NCBI RefSeq assembly: GCF_003635115.1
Contig: NZ_RBXJ01000003.1
Span: forward strand, 197,324-261,323
Direction of reading: 5' to 3'
DNA from: Microbacterium sp. AG1240
GTDB taxonomy: Bacteria > Actinomycetota > Actinomycetes > Actinomycetales > Microbacteriaceae
Length of the DNA stretch: 64,000 nt
Shown here: piece after piece, positions 1-7,906 of the stretch
Numbering within the stretch: the first letter of the stretch is position 1
Layout of the letters: each line of letters starts with the position of its first letter
The notes under the pieces: generated by a model
Seen by the model: the letters and a program-made list of their open reading frames with translations, nothing else
What the model was told of the DNA's origin: nothing
Databases searched by the model: none
Program-made: the position numbers and the translations under genes

Positions 1-1
1 C

Positions 2-421
2 ACCCTGCTTCAGTGCGTCCTCGTCGTCACGACCGCTCTCATCGCTCAGGCCACGGTGCCGATCGAGTATCTCGCGGCCGGAATTGCTCTGGGCCAGTCG
101 ATCGCCAGCATCGCGCAGGTCGTCGTGGCGACCTGGCTGCTCAACCGTCGGCTGGGCGGAATCGGCGTCGGGTCGTGGATGTCGTCCATCGCCCGCTTCG
201 CCCTCGCCGCCGTCCCGGCCGCCGCCGTCGGGTGGGGTGTGTTCCTCCTGACGGGGGGCATCGACGGCTGGACCACGACCGACAAGATCTTCGGTGCGCT
301 CGGAGCGGCCCTGATCGGCACGGTCACTCTCGTCGTCTACGTCGGTGTCCTGGCGCTGTTCCGCACGACCGAGCTGCGGCCCGCGATCGCCATCGTGCAG
401 CGCTTCCTCCCGAAGCGCTGA
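2..421 (+). CDS. murJ: C-terminal end of a probable MurJ lipid II flippase (partial)
   Basis: The last 139 codons of a gene that begins before the window. The visible part alternates long hydrophobic stretches with short charged loops (about three membrane segments) and ends in a basic tail, FLPKR. MurJ (MviN) flips the peptidoglycan precursor lipid II across the inner membrane and usually has 13-14 membrane helices. The assignment rests on this membrane pattern and on position: murJ commonly lies just upstream of trxB-trxA in actinobacteria near the origin. There is no diagnostic motif in the fragment, so another polytopic membrane protein is possible. Confidence 0.6.
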   Translation, partial: TLLQCVLVVTTALIAQATVPIEYLAAGIALGQSIASIAQVVVATWLLNRRLGGIGVGSWMSSIARFALAAVPAAAVGWGVFLLTGGIDGWTTTDKIFGALGAALIGTVTLVVYVGVLALFRTTELRPAIAIVQRFLPKR

Positions 422-483
422 CCACCCGCAGATCCGACCTTCCGCTCTTCGGATGAGCGCGAGGGTGCGGAATACCGCCGGGC

Positions 484-489
484 TACGAT
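484..489 (+). promoter_or_regulatory. candidate -10 element of the trxBA promoter
   Basis: TACGAT matches the actinobacterial TANNNT -10 pattern. Transcription would start near 496, between an upstream in-frame ATG (488) and the GTG at 530. This supports the GTG as the trxB start. No convincing -35 box is visible. Confidence 0.35.
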
Positions 490-529
490 GAGTTCTTACG
501 CCGTAGGACCAACGAAGGGGGCGACGCAC

Positions 530-1516
530 GTGCGTCACGTCATCATCATCGGATCGGGCCCGGCGGGATACACCGCCGCGATCTACGCAGCTCGAGCGAA
601 CCTGGAGCCACTCGTCGTGGCGAGTTCCGTCGAAGCCGGCGGCGAGCTCATGAACACCACCGACGTCGAGAACTTCCCCGGATTCCCCGAGGGCATCCAG
701 GGTCCCGACCTCATGACGAAGATGCAGGAGCAGGCCGAGCGCTTCGGCGCCGAGGTGCTCTACGACGACGTCGTCTCGCTCGACCTCGACGGACCGATCA
801 AGAAGGTCACTCTGGGCAGCGGCAAGGAGTACGAGGCCTACTCCGTCGTCTACGCGACCGGCTCCGCCTACCGCAAGCTCGGTCTGCCGGGCGAGGAGCG
901 CCTGTCCGGTCGGGGCGTCTCGTGGTGCGCCACGTGCGACGGGTTCTTCTTCCGCGACCGGACGATCGCCGTCGTCGGCGGCGGCGACTCGGCGATGGAG
1001 GAGGCGACCTTCCTCACCAAGTTCGCCTCGAAGGTCTACATCATCCACCGCAAGGACAGCCTTCGCGCCTCCAAGATCATGCAGGAGCGCGCCTTCGCGA
1101 ACGAGAAGATCGAGTTCATCTGGAACACCGAGGTCGCCGACATCCTCGGTGAGGACGCAGTATCGGGCGTCGAGCTCCGCGACACCGTCGACGGCTCGAC
1201 CCGCCACCTCGATCTCGACGGTCTCTTCGTCGCCATCGGCAACGATCCGCGCACCCACCTCGTGCACGGCATGCTCGACCTCACCCCCGAGGGCACCATC
1301 TGGGTCGACGGTCGCTCCTCACGCACCTCGGTCTCGGGCGTGTTCGCCGCCGGCGACGTCATCGACCCGACCTACCGTCAGGCCATCACCGCTGCCGGCA
1401 CCGGAACCATCGCCGCCCTCGACGTCGAGCACTATCTCGCCGCGCGCGGCGAGGCCGGCGCCCCCGAGGTGACGGCCGATCAGATCGAAGACCTCCCCGA
1501 CGCCGACGCGGCCTGA
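530..1516 (+). CDS. trxB: thioredoxin-disulfide reductase
   Basis: Uses NADPH and FAD to reduce oxidised thioredoxin in the cytoplasm. The FAD-binding motif GSGPAG lies at residues 8-13, the redox-active pair CATC at about 133-136, and the NADPH-binding GGGDSAMEE just after it. A second FAD motif, GVFAAGDV, is near the C-terminus. About 328 residues is normal for the family. I chose the GTG start because GAAGGGG sits 9 bases before it and the next residues (RHVIIIGSG) begin the Rossmann fold. The in-frame ATG at 488 overlaps a likely -10 element. trxA follows after 59 bases and is its direct substrate. Confidence 0.95.
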   Translation: MRHVIIIGSGPAGYTAAIYAARANLEPLVVASSVEAGGELMNTTDVENFPGFPEGIQGPDLMTKMQEQAERFGAEVLYDDVVSLDLDGPIKKVTLGSGKEYEAYSVVYATGSAYRKLGLPGEERLSGRGVSWCATCDGFFFRDRTIAVVGGGDSAMEEATFLTKFASKVYIIHRKDSLRASKIMQERAFANEKIEFIWNTEVADILGEDAVSGVELRDTVDGSTRHLDLDGLFVAIGNDPRTHLVHGMLDLTPEGTIWVDGRSSRTSVSGVFAAGDVIDPTYRQAITAAGTGTIAALDVEHYLAARGEAGAPEVTADQIEDLPDADAA

Positions 1517-1575
1517 GGAACATCCGGGCCCCGATCGGCGTTATCACGAGTAGAACTTCCCACTAAGGAGATGCA

Positions 1576-1899
1576 ATGACCGCTAAGGCGACGACGTCCG
1601 CCACATTCGAGCAGGACGTCCTGAATGCAGATGGACCCGTCCTGGTCGACTTCTGGGCGGAGTGGTGCGGCCCGTGTCGCATGGTCGGACCGATCCTCGA
1701 CGAGATCCAGTCCGAGAACTCCGAGAAGATCACCGTTCTGAAGCTCAACGTCGACGAGAACCCCGATCTGGCCATGAAATACCAGATCACGTCGATTCCG
1801 GCGATGAAGGTCTTCCAGGGTGGCGAGGTCAAGACGACCATCATCGGCGCGAAGCCCAAGTTCGCGCTGGAGAAGGATCTCGCCGCGTTCATCGGCTGA
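1576..1899 (+). CDS. trxA: thioredoxin
   Basis: Small cytoplasmic disulfide reductase of 107 residues, the usual length. The active site WCGPC is at residues 30-34 and the cis-proline segment SIPAM is present at about residues 73-77. AAGGAG lies 5 bases before the ATG. It is co-directional with trxB, which recharges it, and is followed by a stem-loop that probably ends the two-gene unit. Confidence 0.96.
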   Translation: MTAKATTSATFEQDVLNADGPVLVDFWAEWCGPCRMVGPILDEIQSENSEKITVLKLNVDENPDLAMKYQITSIPAMKVFQGGEVKTTIIGAKPKFALEKDLAAFIG

Positions 1900-1952
1900 C
1901 CCATTCCGTCGCGCGCATACTGACGCGCGCAACATCCGAGAATCCCTCGTGG

Positions 1953-1970
1953 CCCCCGTGGTCACGGGGG
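1953..1970 (+). terminator. probable terminator after trxA
   Basis: CCCCCGT-GGTC-ACGGGGG forms a 7-bp GC stem with a 4-base loop, followed by ATCTTGC with no long T-run. It sits between trxA and the convergent small gene, so it may serve both strands. Confidence 0.6.
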
Positions 1971-2024
1971 ATCTTGCATTCCGCTATCGGCATCCGACCG
2001 CCGGATCAGTCCGTCGGCATCAGG

Positions 2025-2372
2025 TCATTGCGCGTCGAGACGGATCGCCGCGTCCCATCGACGGTGATTCTCCTCGTTGCCGAGCAGGCGCCACACAGCC
2101 CGGGTGAGTGGCGGGTAGTCCAGCGCGATCTGGCGGAGAACGCGGTAGTGCCGCGCCCGATTGGGCCGCGCTCCACCGTTCTCGGCGATGTTCTCGGCCC
2201 GCAGCATGAGTACGACGAGCTCGTCGACCGTGGGGAGGTCTTCCATGAAGTCCCACGGATCTTCGCCGTCTCGGAGCCGTTCATGGACGAGAACGGAGAG
2301 TTCGTCGGCTGCCTCCGCGCGAAGCAGTTCGAGGCTCGCCCTCCTCCGGGGCAGGTCGTCATGCGTGGCCAT
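2025..2372 (-). CDS. hypothetical protein in the parAB operon
   Basis: Not recognised as a named family. The 115-residue product is soluble-looking, acidic in the first half (many D/E between residues 15 and 65) and more basic towards the end, with no signal peptide or membrane segment. Codon use and amino-acid balance look like a real gene, unlike the arginine-rich overlapping frames. It lies 71 bases downstream of parB on the same strand, so it may be the last gene of the parAB unit. That position is the only hint of function. Confidence 0.65.
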   Translation of the reverse strand: MATHDDLPRRRASLELLRAEAADELSVLVHERLRDGEDPWDFMEDLPTVDELVVLMLRAENIAENGGARPNRARHYRVLRQIALDYPPLTRAVWRLLGNEENHRRWDAAIRLDAQ

Positions 2373-2443
2373 CCATCAAGCGTACGCGGCGAAAACACCC
2401 CTGGGCTCCGCTGCCCGCCGCCGCGTGCGACGGCGTTCCAGCC

Positions 2444-3409
2444 TCAGGCTCCGTAGCCCTCTTCGCCGATCTCCGACAGAATCCGATTGAGATCCTGGAT
2501 GGTTGCGAAATCGATGCTGATCTGGCCTTTACGAGCTGTCAGGGCGATCCTGACCTTCGTGTTGAGCCGGTCACCCAGCCGCTCCGCGACCTCGTCGAGA
2601 TGCCCTCGCCGAGCGCCGGCCTTCGGAGCGGCTCGCTTCAGCTCGGGAGTCTTCGCCGCTGCCTCCGCCGCGCGCACCGAGAGGTCTTCGTTGACGATCT
2701 TGTCGGCCAGACGCTGCATGGCGTCGGGCCCGTCGACCGAGAGGATGGCACGTGCGTGTCCCGCGGTGAGAACGCCGGCCGCAACCCGCTGCTGCACCGG
2801 GACGGGGAGGCGAAGCAGACGGATCGTGTTGCTGATCTGAGGACGAGAGCGACCGATGCGGGTCGCCAGCACGTCTTGAGTGATGCCGAAGTCTTCGAGC
2901 AGCTGCTGGTACGCCGATGCCTCTTCGAGCGGGTTCAGCTGAGAACGATGGAGGTTCTCAAGGAGGGCGTCGCGCAGAAGATTCTCGTCGGAGGTCTCTC
3001 GCACGATCGCGGGGATCGTCTCGAGCCCGGCCTCACGCGACGCGCGTGTGCGTCGCTCCCCCATGATGAGCTCGTAGGTCCCGTCGTCCAGCGGTCGCAC
3101 GACGACCGGCTGCAGCACCCCGAACTCGCGGACGCTGTGGACGAGCTCGGCGAGATCGTCAGGATCGAAATTCGTTCGAGGCTGCCGGGGATTCGGAACG
3201 ATCTTGTGGGGGTCGACCTGGATCAACCGGGCACCAGGCACCGTGACGAGCTGCGCGGCCTCATCGTCGGCACGCGCCACCGCTGCCTGATCGGCCGCCG
3301 CCTGCGCCTGCCCGTCAGGGAAGAACACGTCGACGGGACGCGCCTCACTCGGCTCCGCGGTCGGAATCAGCGCGCCGATCCCCCTGCCCAGGCCAGTCCT
3401 CTTCGCCAT
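2444..3409 (-). CDS. parB: chromosome-partitioning protein ParB
   Basis: CTP-dependent DNA clamp that loads at parS sites and organises the origin for segregation. The N-terminus MAKRTGLGRGIGALIP is the typical ParA-interacting segment. The CTP/arginine motif GERRTRA is at 117-123, ENLHR at 151-155, and the parS-reading helix-turn-helix at about 176-200. A dimerisation domain occupies the last 45 residues. Its 321 residues are normal for actinobacteria. It abuts parA with a shared base, and four parS sites lie within 2 kb. Confidence 0.96.
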   Translation of the reverse strand: MAKRTGLGRGIGALIPTAEPSEARPVDVFFPDGQAQAAADQAAVARADDEAAQLVTVPGARLIQVDPHKIVPNPRQPRTNFDPDDLAELVHSVREFGVLQPVVVRPLDDGTYELIMGERRTRASREAGLETIPAIVRETSDENLLRDALLENLHRSQLNPLEEASAYQQLLEDFGITQDVLATRIGRSRPQISNTIRLLRLPVPVQQRVAAGVLTAGHARAILSVDGPDAMQRLADKIVNEDLSVRAAEAAAKTPELKRAAPKAGARRGHLDEVAERLGDRLNTKVRIALTARKGQISIDFATIQDLNRILSEIGEEGYGA

Positions 3410-4302
3410 CAGGCTTCCTTCCGGTCAACGGCATCTCGCCGGATGATCTCGATCGCGGCTTCGCGATAGGCAATGGCGCCGGCCGACTGCCCATCGTAGG
3501 CGATGACGGTCTGCCCGAAGCTCGGCGCCTCCGATACGCGCACCGATCGCGGGATGACGGTGCGAAGCACCTCGTTCGGAAAATGCTGTCGCACCTCCTC
3601 CGCCACCTGCTGAGCGAGACGCGTACGTCCGTCGTACATGGTCAGCAGGATCGTCGACAGACGAAGGCTGGGATTGAGATGCTTCTGAATCATCTGCACG
3701 CTGCCGAGGAGCTGGCTCAGACCTTCGAGGGCGTAGTACTCGCACTGGATCGGAATCAAAACTTCGCGGGCTGCGGTGAAGGCGTTGATCGTGAGGAGAC
3801 CGAGCGACGGAGGGCAATCGATGATCACGAAGTCCATGCGGTGATCGGGATCGTTCACGTATTCATCGAGGGCCGAGCGCAAGCGGTGTTCGCGTGCGAC
3901 CCGCGAGACGAGCTCGATCTCGGCACCGGCGAGATGAATGGTGCTCGGCGCGCAGAAGAGATGGGGAGACTCCGGACTCCGCTGCACGATGTCAGCCAGA
4001 CGAACCTCATCGATCAGCACGTCGTAGATGCTCGCAACCTCGGCATTGTGGGGCACGCCTAGGGCTGTGGACGCATTACCCTGCGGATCGAGGTCGATGA
4101 CGAGCACACGAGCCCCCACCTGAGCCAGCGCGGCGGCGACATTGACGGCACTCGTCGTCTTCCCGACGCCGCCTTTCTGATTCGAGACAGTGATGACGCG
4201 GGTCTCGCCGGACAGCTGCACCTCGACACCCTCGAGTGCGCGTCTACGGGCGGAGAGGTTGGCGATCTCGCGTGCGATGGGCGAGTCCTCGAAAGCATCC
4301 AT
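3409..4302 (-). CDS. parA: chromosome-partitioning ATPase ParA
   Basis: Walker-type ATPase that drives origin segregation with ParB. The deviant Walker A motif KGGVGKTT is at residues 43-50, and FVIIDCPPSLG forms the Walker B region. I placed the start at the ATG giving MDAFEDSPIAREIAN (297 residues). The frame stays open 126 bases further upstream, but that stretch reads through two parS sites and encodes the peptide FHVKH twice, so it is a control region and not protein. No good ribosome site precedes 4302; a GTG inside the 4322-4337 parS site is a less likely start. Confidence 0.93.
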   Translation of the reverse strand: MDAFEDSPIAREIANLSARRRALEGVEVQLSGETRVITVSNQKGGVGKTTSAVNVAAALAQVGARVLVIDLDPQGNASTALGVPHNAEVASIYDVLIDEVRLADIVQRSPESPHLFCAPSTIHLAGAEIELVSRVAREHRLRSALDEYVNDPDHRMDFVIIDCPPSLGLLTINAFTAAREVLIPIQCEYYALEGLSQLLGSVQMIQKHLNPSLRLSTILLTMYDGRTRLAQQVAEEVRQHFPNEVLRTVIPRSVRVSEAPSFGQTVIAYDGQSAGAIAYREAAIEIIRRDAVDRKEA

Positions 4303-4321
4303 CGGCGACCGGTCATCGGGA

Positions 4322-4337
4322 TGTTTCACGTGAAACT
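4322..4337. other. parS site 1
   Basis: TGTTTCACGTGAAACT, a 15/16 match to the bacterial parS consensus TGTTTCACGTGAAACA. Lies 19 bases upstream of the chosen parA start. Confidence 0.93.
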
Positions 4338-4408
4338 CTCTCCTTCTCGCCGGTTCGGCACACTCGATCGAGTCTACGTCAGGGTGCCGACAGCATCCAT
4401 TCGGGGGG

Positions 4409-4424
4409 TGTTTCACGTGAAACA
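4409..4424. other. parS site 2 (perfect)
   Basis: TGTTTCACGTGAAACA, identical to the parS consensus and fully palindromic. Lies upstream of parA and probably also within its control region. Confidence 0.96.
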
Positions 4425-4469
4425 CCATGGCCCCACGCCCGCATCTATCGAGCGAGAGCCGATCGTCGA

Positions 4470-4485
4470 TGTTTCACGTGAAACG
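4470..4485. other. parS site 3
   Basis: TGTTTCACGTGAAACG, a 15/16 match to the parS consensus. Lies between rsmG and parA, just past the rsmG stop codon. Confidence 0.93.
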
Positions 4486-4500
4486 GGAGCGCACTTGTGG

Positions 4501-5127
4501 CTATGCGCGGACGTCAGCACGAATGACGCGCGTGGGCTCAGCGAGAAGGTCTGCACCCACCACCTCGACCCGTGCATCCGTCACCTTGTGCGCACGAAGG
4601 TGTTTCGTCGCCGCGCTGATCTCGTTCTGCGCATTCGCACCTTTGAGGAGAACGAGTTCGCCACCGCTGCGAACGAGAGGTGCGGTCCAGGGGAGAAGCG
4701 TCTTCAACGCGCTGACTGCGCGAGCGGTGACCATATCGAGAGTTCCGGCTCCCGACCACTCCTCACCGCGCGAGCGGACGATCTCGACATTGGTCAATCC
4801 GAGCGCGTCGACCTGCTCGGCCAACCACACGGTGCGACGTTCCATCGGTTCGATGAGAACCCACTCGACGTCGGGGCGTGCGATCGCGAGCGCGATACCC
4901 GGGAGCCCGGCGCCGGAACCGACGTCGCCGACCCGCCCCGAGAAGAGCGGTGCGACGACGGCACTGTTGAGGACGTGACGCGTCCACAGCCGGGGGAGTT
5001 CCAGGGGTCCGATCAGACCGCGTTCCTCACCGTGCTCGGCGAGGGCGTTCGTGAACCGACGGGCCTGATCGATCGTGTCGCCGAAGATGACAGCGGCGGC
5101 CGCCGGCTCGGCTTCGAGAGAGGTCAT
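4501..5127 (-). CDS. rsmG: 16S rRNA (guanine527-N7)-methyltransferase RsmG
   Basis: Methylates N7 of G527 in 16S rRNA using S-adenosylmethionine. The SAM-binding loop DVGSGAGLPGI and the RsmG segment TARAVSALKTLLPW are clear. At 208 residues it is normal length. It lies between jag and parA, the standard place in actinobacterial origin regions, with a parS site at each end of the gene. Loss of RsmG function gives low-level streptomycin resistance in several bacteria (family knowledge). Confidence 0.95.
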   Translation of the reverse strand: MTSLEAEPAAAAVIFGDTIDQARRFTNALAEHGEERGLIGPLELPRLWTRHVLNSAVVAPLFSGRVGDVGSGAGLPGIALAIARPDVEWVLIEPMERRTVWLAEQVDALGLTNVEIVRSRGEEWSGAGTLDMVTARAVSALKTLLPWTAPLVRSGGELVLLKGANAQNEISAATKHLRAHKVTDARVEVVGADLLAEPTRVIRADVRA

Positions 5128-5130
5128 CGA

Positions 5131-5146
5131 TGTTTCACGTGAAACG
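5131..5146. other. parS site 4
   Basis: TGTTTCACGTGAAACG, a 15/16 match to the parS consensus. Lies in the 21-base gap between jag and rsmG, 3 bases before the rsmG start codon, so bound ParB would cover the rsmG ribosome-binding region. Confidence 0.93.
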
Positions 5147-5148
5147 CG

Positions 5149-5649
5149 TCAGGCTCGGCGAATGACGGGGTGACGGTCCGCGCCCTCGCCGAACGACTCG
5201 GACGCGTATCCGCGGTCCGCCGCGATGTCGTGGATCAGCTTCCGCTCGTAGCTAGACATCGCCGGCAGCGAGGCCTGCGACGACCCTTCCTCGATACGCG
5301 CGATCGCACGATCGACGAGAACCTCCAGCTCGCGCTGGCGAGCGTCGCGCGATCCACCGACGTCGAGGATGAGACGCGAGAATCGCCCGGTGCTGTTCTG
5401 CACAGCGAGCCGGGTGAGTTCCTGCAGGGCGCGCACCGTCTCGGGCTCTGCGAGGCGGGCGATGGGGCCCGCGGCATCCGCTTCGACCGAGACATAGGCG
5501 CGACCGGCGCGGACATCCATCGCCAGGTCGCCGTCGATGTCAGCGATGTCGAGCAGCGCTTCGAGATAGTCGGCCGCGATGTCGCCCTCCTGCTCGAGCT
5601 GCTCATCGGTCGCGGGGGCGGGTGCTTCGGTCTGCTCGGAAGTCGTCAT
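5149..5649 (-). CDS. jag: Jag/KhpB RNA-binding protein (KH plus R3H domains)
   Basis: Single-stranded-RNA-binding protein. The order is an acidic N-terminus, a KH-like domain (about residues 70-125) and a C-terminal R3H domain (about 125-166) with the helix MSSYERKLIHD. Homologues (KhpB/EloR/Jag) act on RNA and influence cell elongation in Gram-positives. It lacks the longer N-terminal Jag_N domain of Firmicutes, as is usual in actinobacteria (166 residues). It lies between yidC and rsmG on the same strand. Confidence 0.9.
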   Translation of the reverse strand: MTTSEQTEAPAPATDEQLEQEGDIAADYLEALLDIADIDGDLAMDVRAGRAYVSVEADAAGPIARLAEPETVRALQELTRLAVQNSTGRFSRLILDVGGSRDARQRELEVLVDRAIARIEEGSSQASLPAMSSYERKLIHDIAADRGYASESFGEGADRHPVIRRA

Positions 5650-5671
5650 GATCGTCTTTCAGGTGAGGCGG

Positions 5672-6757
5672 TCAGCGAGGTGTGGGTGCGTCGGGCGCGT
5701 CGGGGGACGGCGGCGACACTGCCGGACGGGCGGCCGTCGGCTTGGTGCCCTGCTTCTTGGAGCGCTGCTTGCCGACCGGCTGCTGGCGCTTGGGGGCTGC
5801 GGCGCGTGCACGCTCGGCCTCCTCGAGCAGACGCTGCTGCTCGGCCTGGTACTTCTCCATCGGAACGACCTTGCCGTTCGAGTCGATCGCCTTGCCCTTG
5901 CGAGCCAGGCGCTCCTCGCGGGCCTTGGCAGCCTCGGATCCGGGTGTCGGCATCTCGCGAATGACGATGAACTGCTGAACCATCGTCCACAGGTTGCTGG
6001 CGAACCAGTAGATGACGACGCCGAGCGGGAAGAACACACCGGAGAAAATGAAGCCGAGCGGCAGGATGAAGAGCATGATGCGCTGCATCTGGTAGGCCTG
6101 GCCGGTCTTGGCCTCGGGGGACAGGTTCTTCGAGATGATCTGCAGCTGGGTGAAGAACTGCGACGAGATCATCAGCACCACAAGGATGATCAGGATGATG
6201 ACCGACACCTGGCCGTCGGGCTGGCTCCATGCGGTCGTGAGGTTGACGTGAAGTGAAGCGACGTCGAAGAGCTTGGCGTCGTAGAACTCCTGCGTGAGGC
6301 GGTTGTCGAGGAGGCCGACACCACTGAAGCTGGGGTTGGCGGCGATCTTCTGCACGTCGTTGAGCACGCTGAACAGAGCGAAGAACACGGGCATCTGTAC
6401 GAGCAACGGCAGACAGCTCGACACCGGGGTCGTGCCGTGCTTCTTATAGAGCGCCATCGTCTCGCGGCTCATGGCCTCACGAGAGAGCTGATCCTTCTTA
6501 CCGCGGTACTTCTCCTGAACTTTCCGCAGTTCAGGAGCAATTTCCATCATCTTCCGCTGGCTCTTGATCTGGCGGACGAAAAGGGGAATGAGCGCGGCGC
6601 GCACGACGATCACCAGACCGACGATGGAGAGCACCCACGTCAGACCCGCTGCGGGCGCCAGGCCGATCGCCGTGAACACCCAGTGCCACGCGACCAGCAC
6701 GAGTTCGACCAGCCACTTCAGCGGCCAGAGGATGGTTCCAATCAGGTCGAAGCCCAA
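5672..6757 (-). CDS. yidC: membrane protein insertase YidC
   Basis: Inserts and folds membrane proteins, alone or with Sec. The 361-residue product has an N-terminal membrane helix, a charged cytoplasmic loop (QIKSQRKMMEIAPELRKVQEKYRG), then further hydrophobic helices, with the characteristic segment CLPLLVQMPVFFALF. The last 80 residues are a basic tail typical of ribosome-facing YidC ends. The conserved positive charge in the membrane groove is within the first helix region. It belongs to the run rpmH-rnpA-yidD-yidC-jag-rsmG and starts 3 bases after the yidD stop. Confidence 0.95.
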   Translation of the reverse strand: MGFDLIGTILWPLKWLVELVLVAWHWVFTAIGLAPAAGLTWVLSIVGLVIVVRAALIPLFVRQIKSQRKMMEIAPELRKVQEKYRGKKDQLSREAMSRETMALYKKHGTTPVSSCLPLLVQMPVFFALFSVLNDVQKIAANPSFSGVGLLDNRLTQEFYDAKLFDVASLHVNLTTAWSQPDGQVSVIILIILVVLMISSQFFTQLQIISKNLSPEAKTGQAYQMQRIMLFILPLGFIFSGVFFPLGVVIYWFASNLWTMVQQFIVIREMPTPGSEAAKAREERLARKGKAIDSNGKVVPMEKYQAEQQRLLEEAERARAAAPKRQQPVGKQRSKKQGTKPTAARPAVSPPSPDAPDAPTPR

Positions 6758-6760
6758 GAG

Positions 6761-7117
6761 TCAGTCCTTTCCGGGGGGCACGACGAAGCCGTGCCGGGTG
6801 AGCTCATAGCGGAAGGCGCGGTGAGGCGGCACGTCGTCGATGCCACCCTGAGCCCAGGGATGACAGCGGGCGAGTCGCGCGGCCGCCAGAACCACGCCTT
6901 TCACGACCCCGTGCTGCTGCACCGCACCAACCGCGTACGCCGAACAGGAGGGGTAGTACTTGCACACGTCGCCGTAGACGTGGGAGATCGTTGCGCGATA
7001 CGCGTGGAGCACACCCAGCGCCGTGTTGCGCGGAAGGAGAGGGGCCGAGCGCATGAGATCGGATGCGACCCAGTGCCCGTTCCCCGTCGACGAAGTGGGC
7101 AGAGTGGAGGCGCTCAT
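6761..7117 (-). CDS. yidD: membrane protein insertion efficiency factor YidD
   Basis: Small membrane-associated protein that assists YidC-dependent insertion. The signature YKYYPSCSAYA-like stretch (CKYYPSCSAYAV, about residues 52-63) and the RCHPW motif (84-88) identify the family. The start is the ATG that overlaps the rnpA stop in ATGA, giving 118 residues. The frame is open further upstream only because it runs antisense-like through rnpA. Confidence 0.94.
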   Translation of the reverse strand: MSASTLPTSSTGNGHWVASDLMRSAPLLPRNTALGVLHAYRATISHVYGDVCKYYPSCSAYAVGAVQQHGVVKGVVLAAARLARCHPWAQGGIDDVPPHRAFRYELTRHGFVVPPGKD

Positions 7118-7446
7118 GCGGCCCTCCGCTTCAGACAGCGGACGACGTCGTCGCGCAGTTCCGAGAAGTCCGCCGTCGCCGAACCGGGCAGAGCGCGGAT
7201 GACGACATCCGCCCCGGGTCGGACGAGCTCGAGAGCCTCGGCGCAGACGGCTTTCAGCCGGCGCCGGACGAGATTGCGCGTGACCGCCGAACCGACCTGA
7301 CGGCTCACGATGAAACCAAATCGTGCCGGCGCATCGCCGCCACCGCCCACGTAGGTGACGGTGTGCGTTCCCGCACACCGAGCACCGCGCCGGACGGTGG
7401 CTTTATAGTCCGATCCGCGCGTGAGTCGGTTCGGCTTCGCGAGCAC
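7114..7446 (-). CDS. rnpA: ribonuclease P protein component
   Basis: Protein subunit of RNase P, which trims tRNA 5' ends together with the RNA subunit. The basic RNR-type motif SAVTRNLVRRRLKAV and the N-terminal MLAKPNRLTRGSDY are typical; 110 residues is normal. It starts 23 bases after rpmH, and the rpmH-rnpA pairing is near universal. Confidence 0.95.
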   Translation of the reverse strand: MLAKPNRLTRGSDYKATVRRGARCAGTHTVTYVGGGGDAPARFGFIVSRQVGSAVTRNLVRRRLKAVCAEALELVRPGADVVIRALPGSATADFSELRDDVVRCLKRRAA

Positions 7447-7469
7447 GGGGTGGGTGAGACCGAGTGAGG

Positions 7470-7607
7470 TCAGGCCGAGAGCTCGGTGCGCCCCTTGGCG
7501 CGCCGAGCCGAGAGGATGGCGCGACCGGCACGCGTGTGCATGCGGGCACGGAAGCCGTGCTTCTTGGCGCGACGGCGGTTGTTGGGCTGGAACGTACGCT
7601 TGCTCAT
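7470..7607 (-). CDS. rpmH: 50S ribosomal protein L34
   Basis: A 45-residue, very basic protein starting [20 protein letters not shown] and ending RTELSA, matching L34 along its whole length. Too short for most gene callers' default lists but unmistakable. GAGTTAT precedes the ATG instead of a strong ribosome site. A sigma-70-like promoter lies about 90 bases upstream, and transcription runs away from dnaA. Confidence 0.97.
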   Translation of the reverse strand: MSKRTFQPNNRRRAKKHGFRARMHTRAGRAILSARRAKGRTELSA

Positions 7608-7694
7608 GAGATAACTCCGGTATCGGATGCCGCCCGGGCGATCATCCGGGCCCAGACGGTGGGGACTGCCACGAGGGCATAAGTCAACCGACTA

Positions 7695-7723
7695 AGACTA
7701 AGCCGGACTTCCCGAGAACTCAA
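7695..7723 (-). promoter_or_regulatory. rpmH promoter
   Basis: On the minus strand TTGAGT (-35), a 17-base spacer and TAGTCT (-10) point towards rpmH. It lies between the rpmH start and the DnaA boxes near dnaA, as in other actinobacterial origins. Confidence 0.6.
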
Positions 7724-7746
7724 ACCCGATCGAGGCCAAAGAGCGA

Positions 7747-7755
7747 TTATCCCCA
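7747..7755 (+). promoter_or_regulatory. degenerate DnaA box between rpmH and dnaA
   Basis: TTATCCCCA differs by one base from TTATCCACA. It sits in the divergent rpmH-dnaA control region with the perfect box at 7850, so DnaA may regulate itself here. Confidence 0.5.
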
Positions 7756-7849
7756 ACCTGTGGGGTTCCCCCTGGCAATGACACGCCGCCCGGATCTACA
7801 GTGGGTTTTGCTCTCGTGACGACCGCTGACTAACGTGTGTCTCCGATAG

Positions 7850-7858
7850 TTATCCACA
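7850..7858 (+). promoter_or_regulatory. perfect DnaA box upstream of dnaA
   Basis: TTATCCACA, an exact DnaA box 48 bases before the dnaA start. Placement in the leader suggests autoregulation of dnaA. Confidence 0.75.
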
Positions 7859-7906
7859 GGTTCGGCGCGCCCGTCGATCTGAGACGCGCGAGCTCCCGGG
7901 GGGACG

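Noticed and set aside
2006..2398. Alternative minus-strand frame overlapping the small gene downstream of parB
   Set aside because: Arg/Ser/Pro-rich; the 115-residue frame has the more natural composition.
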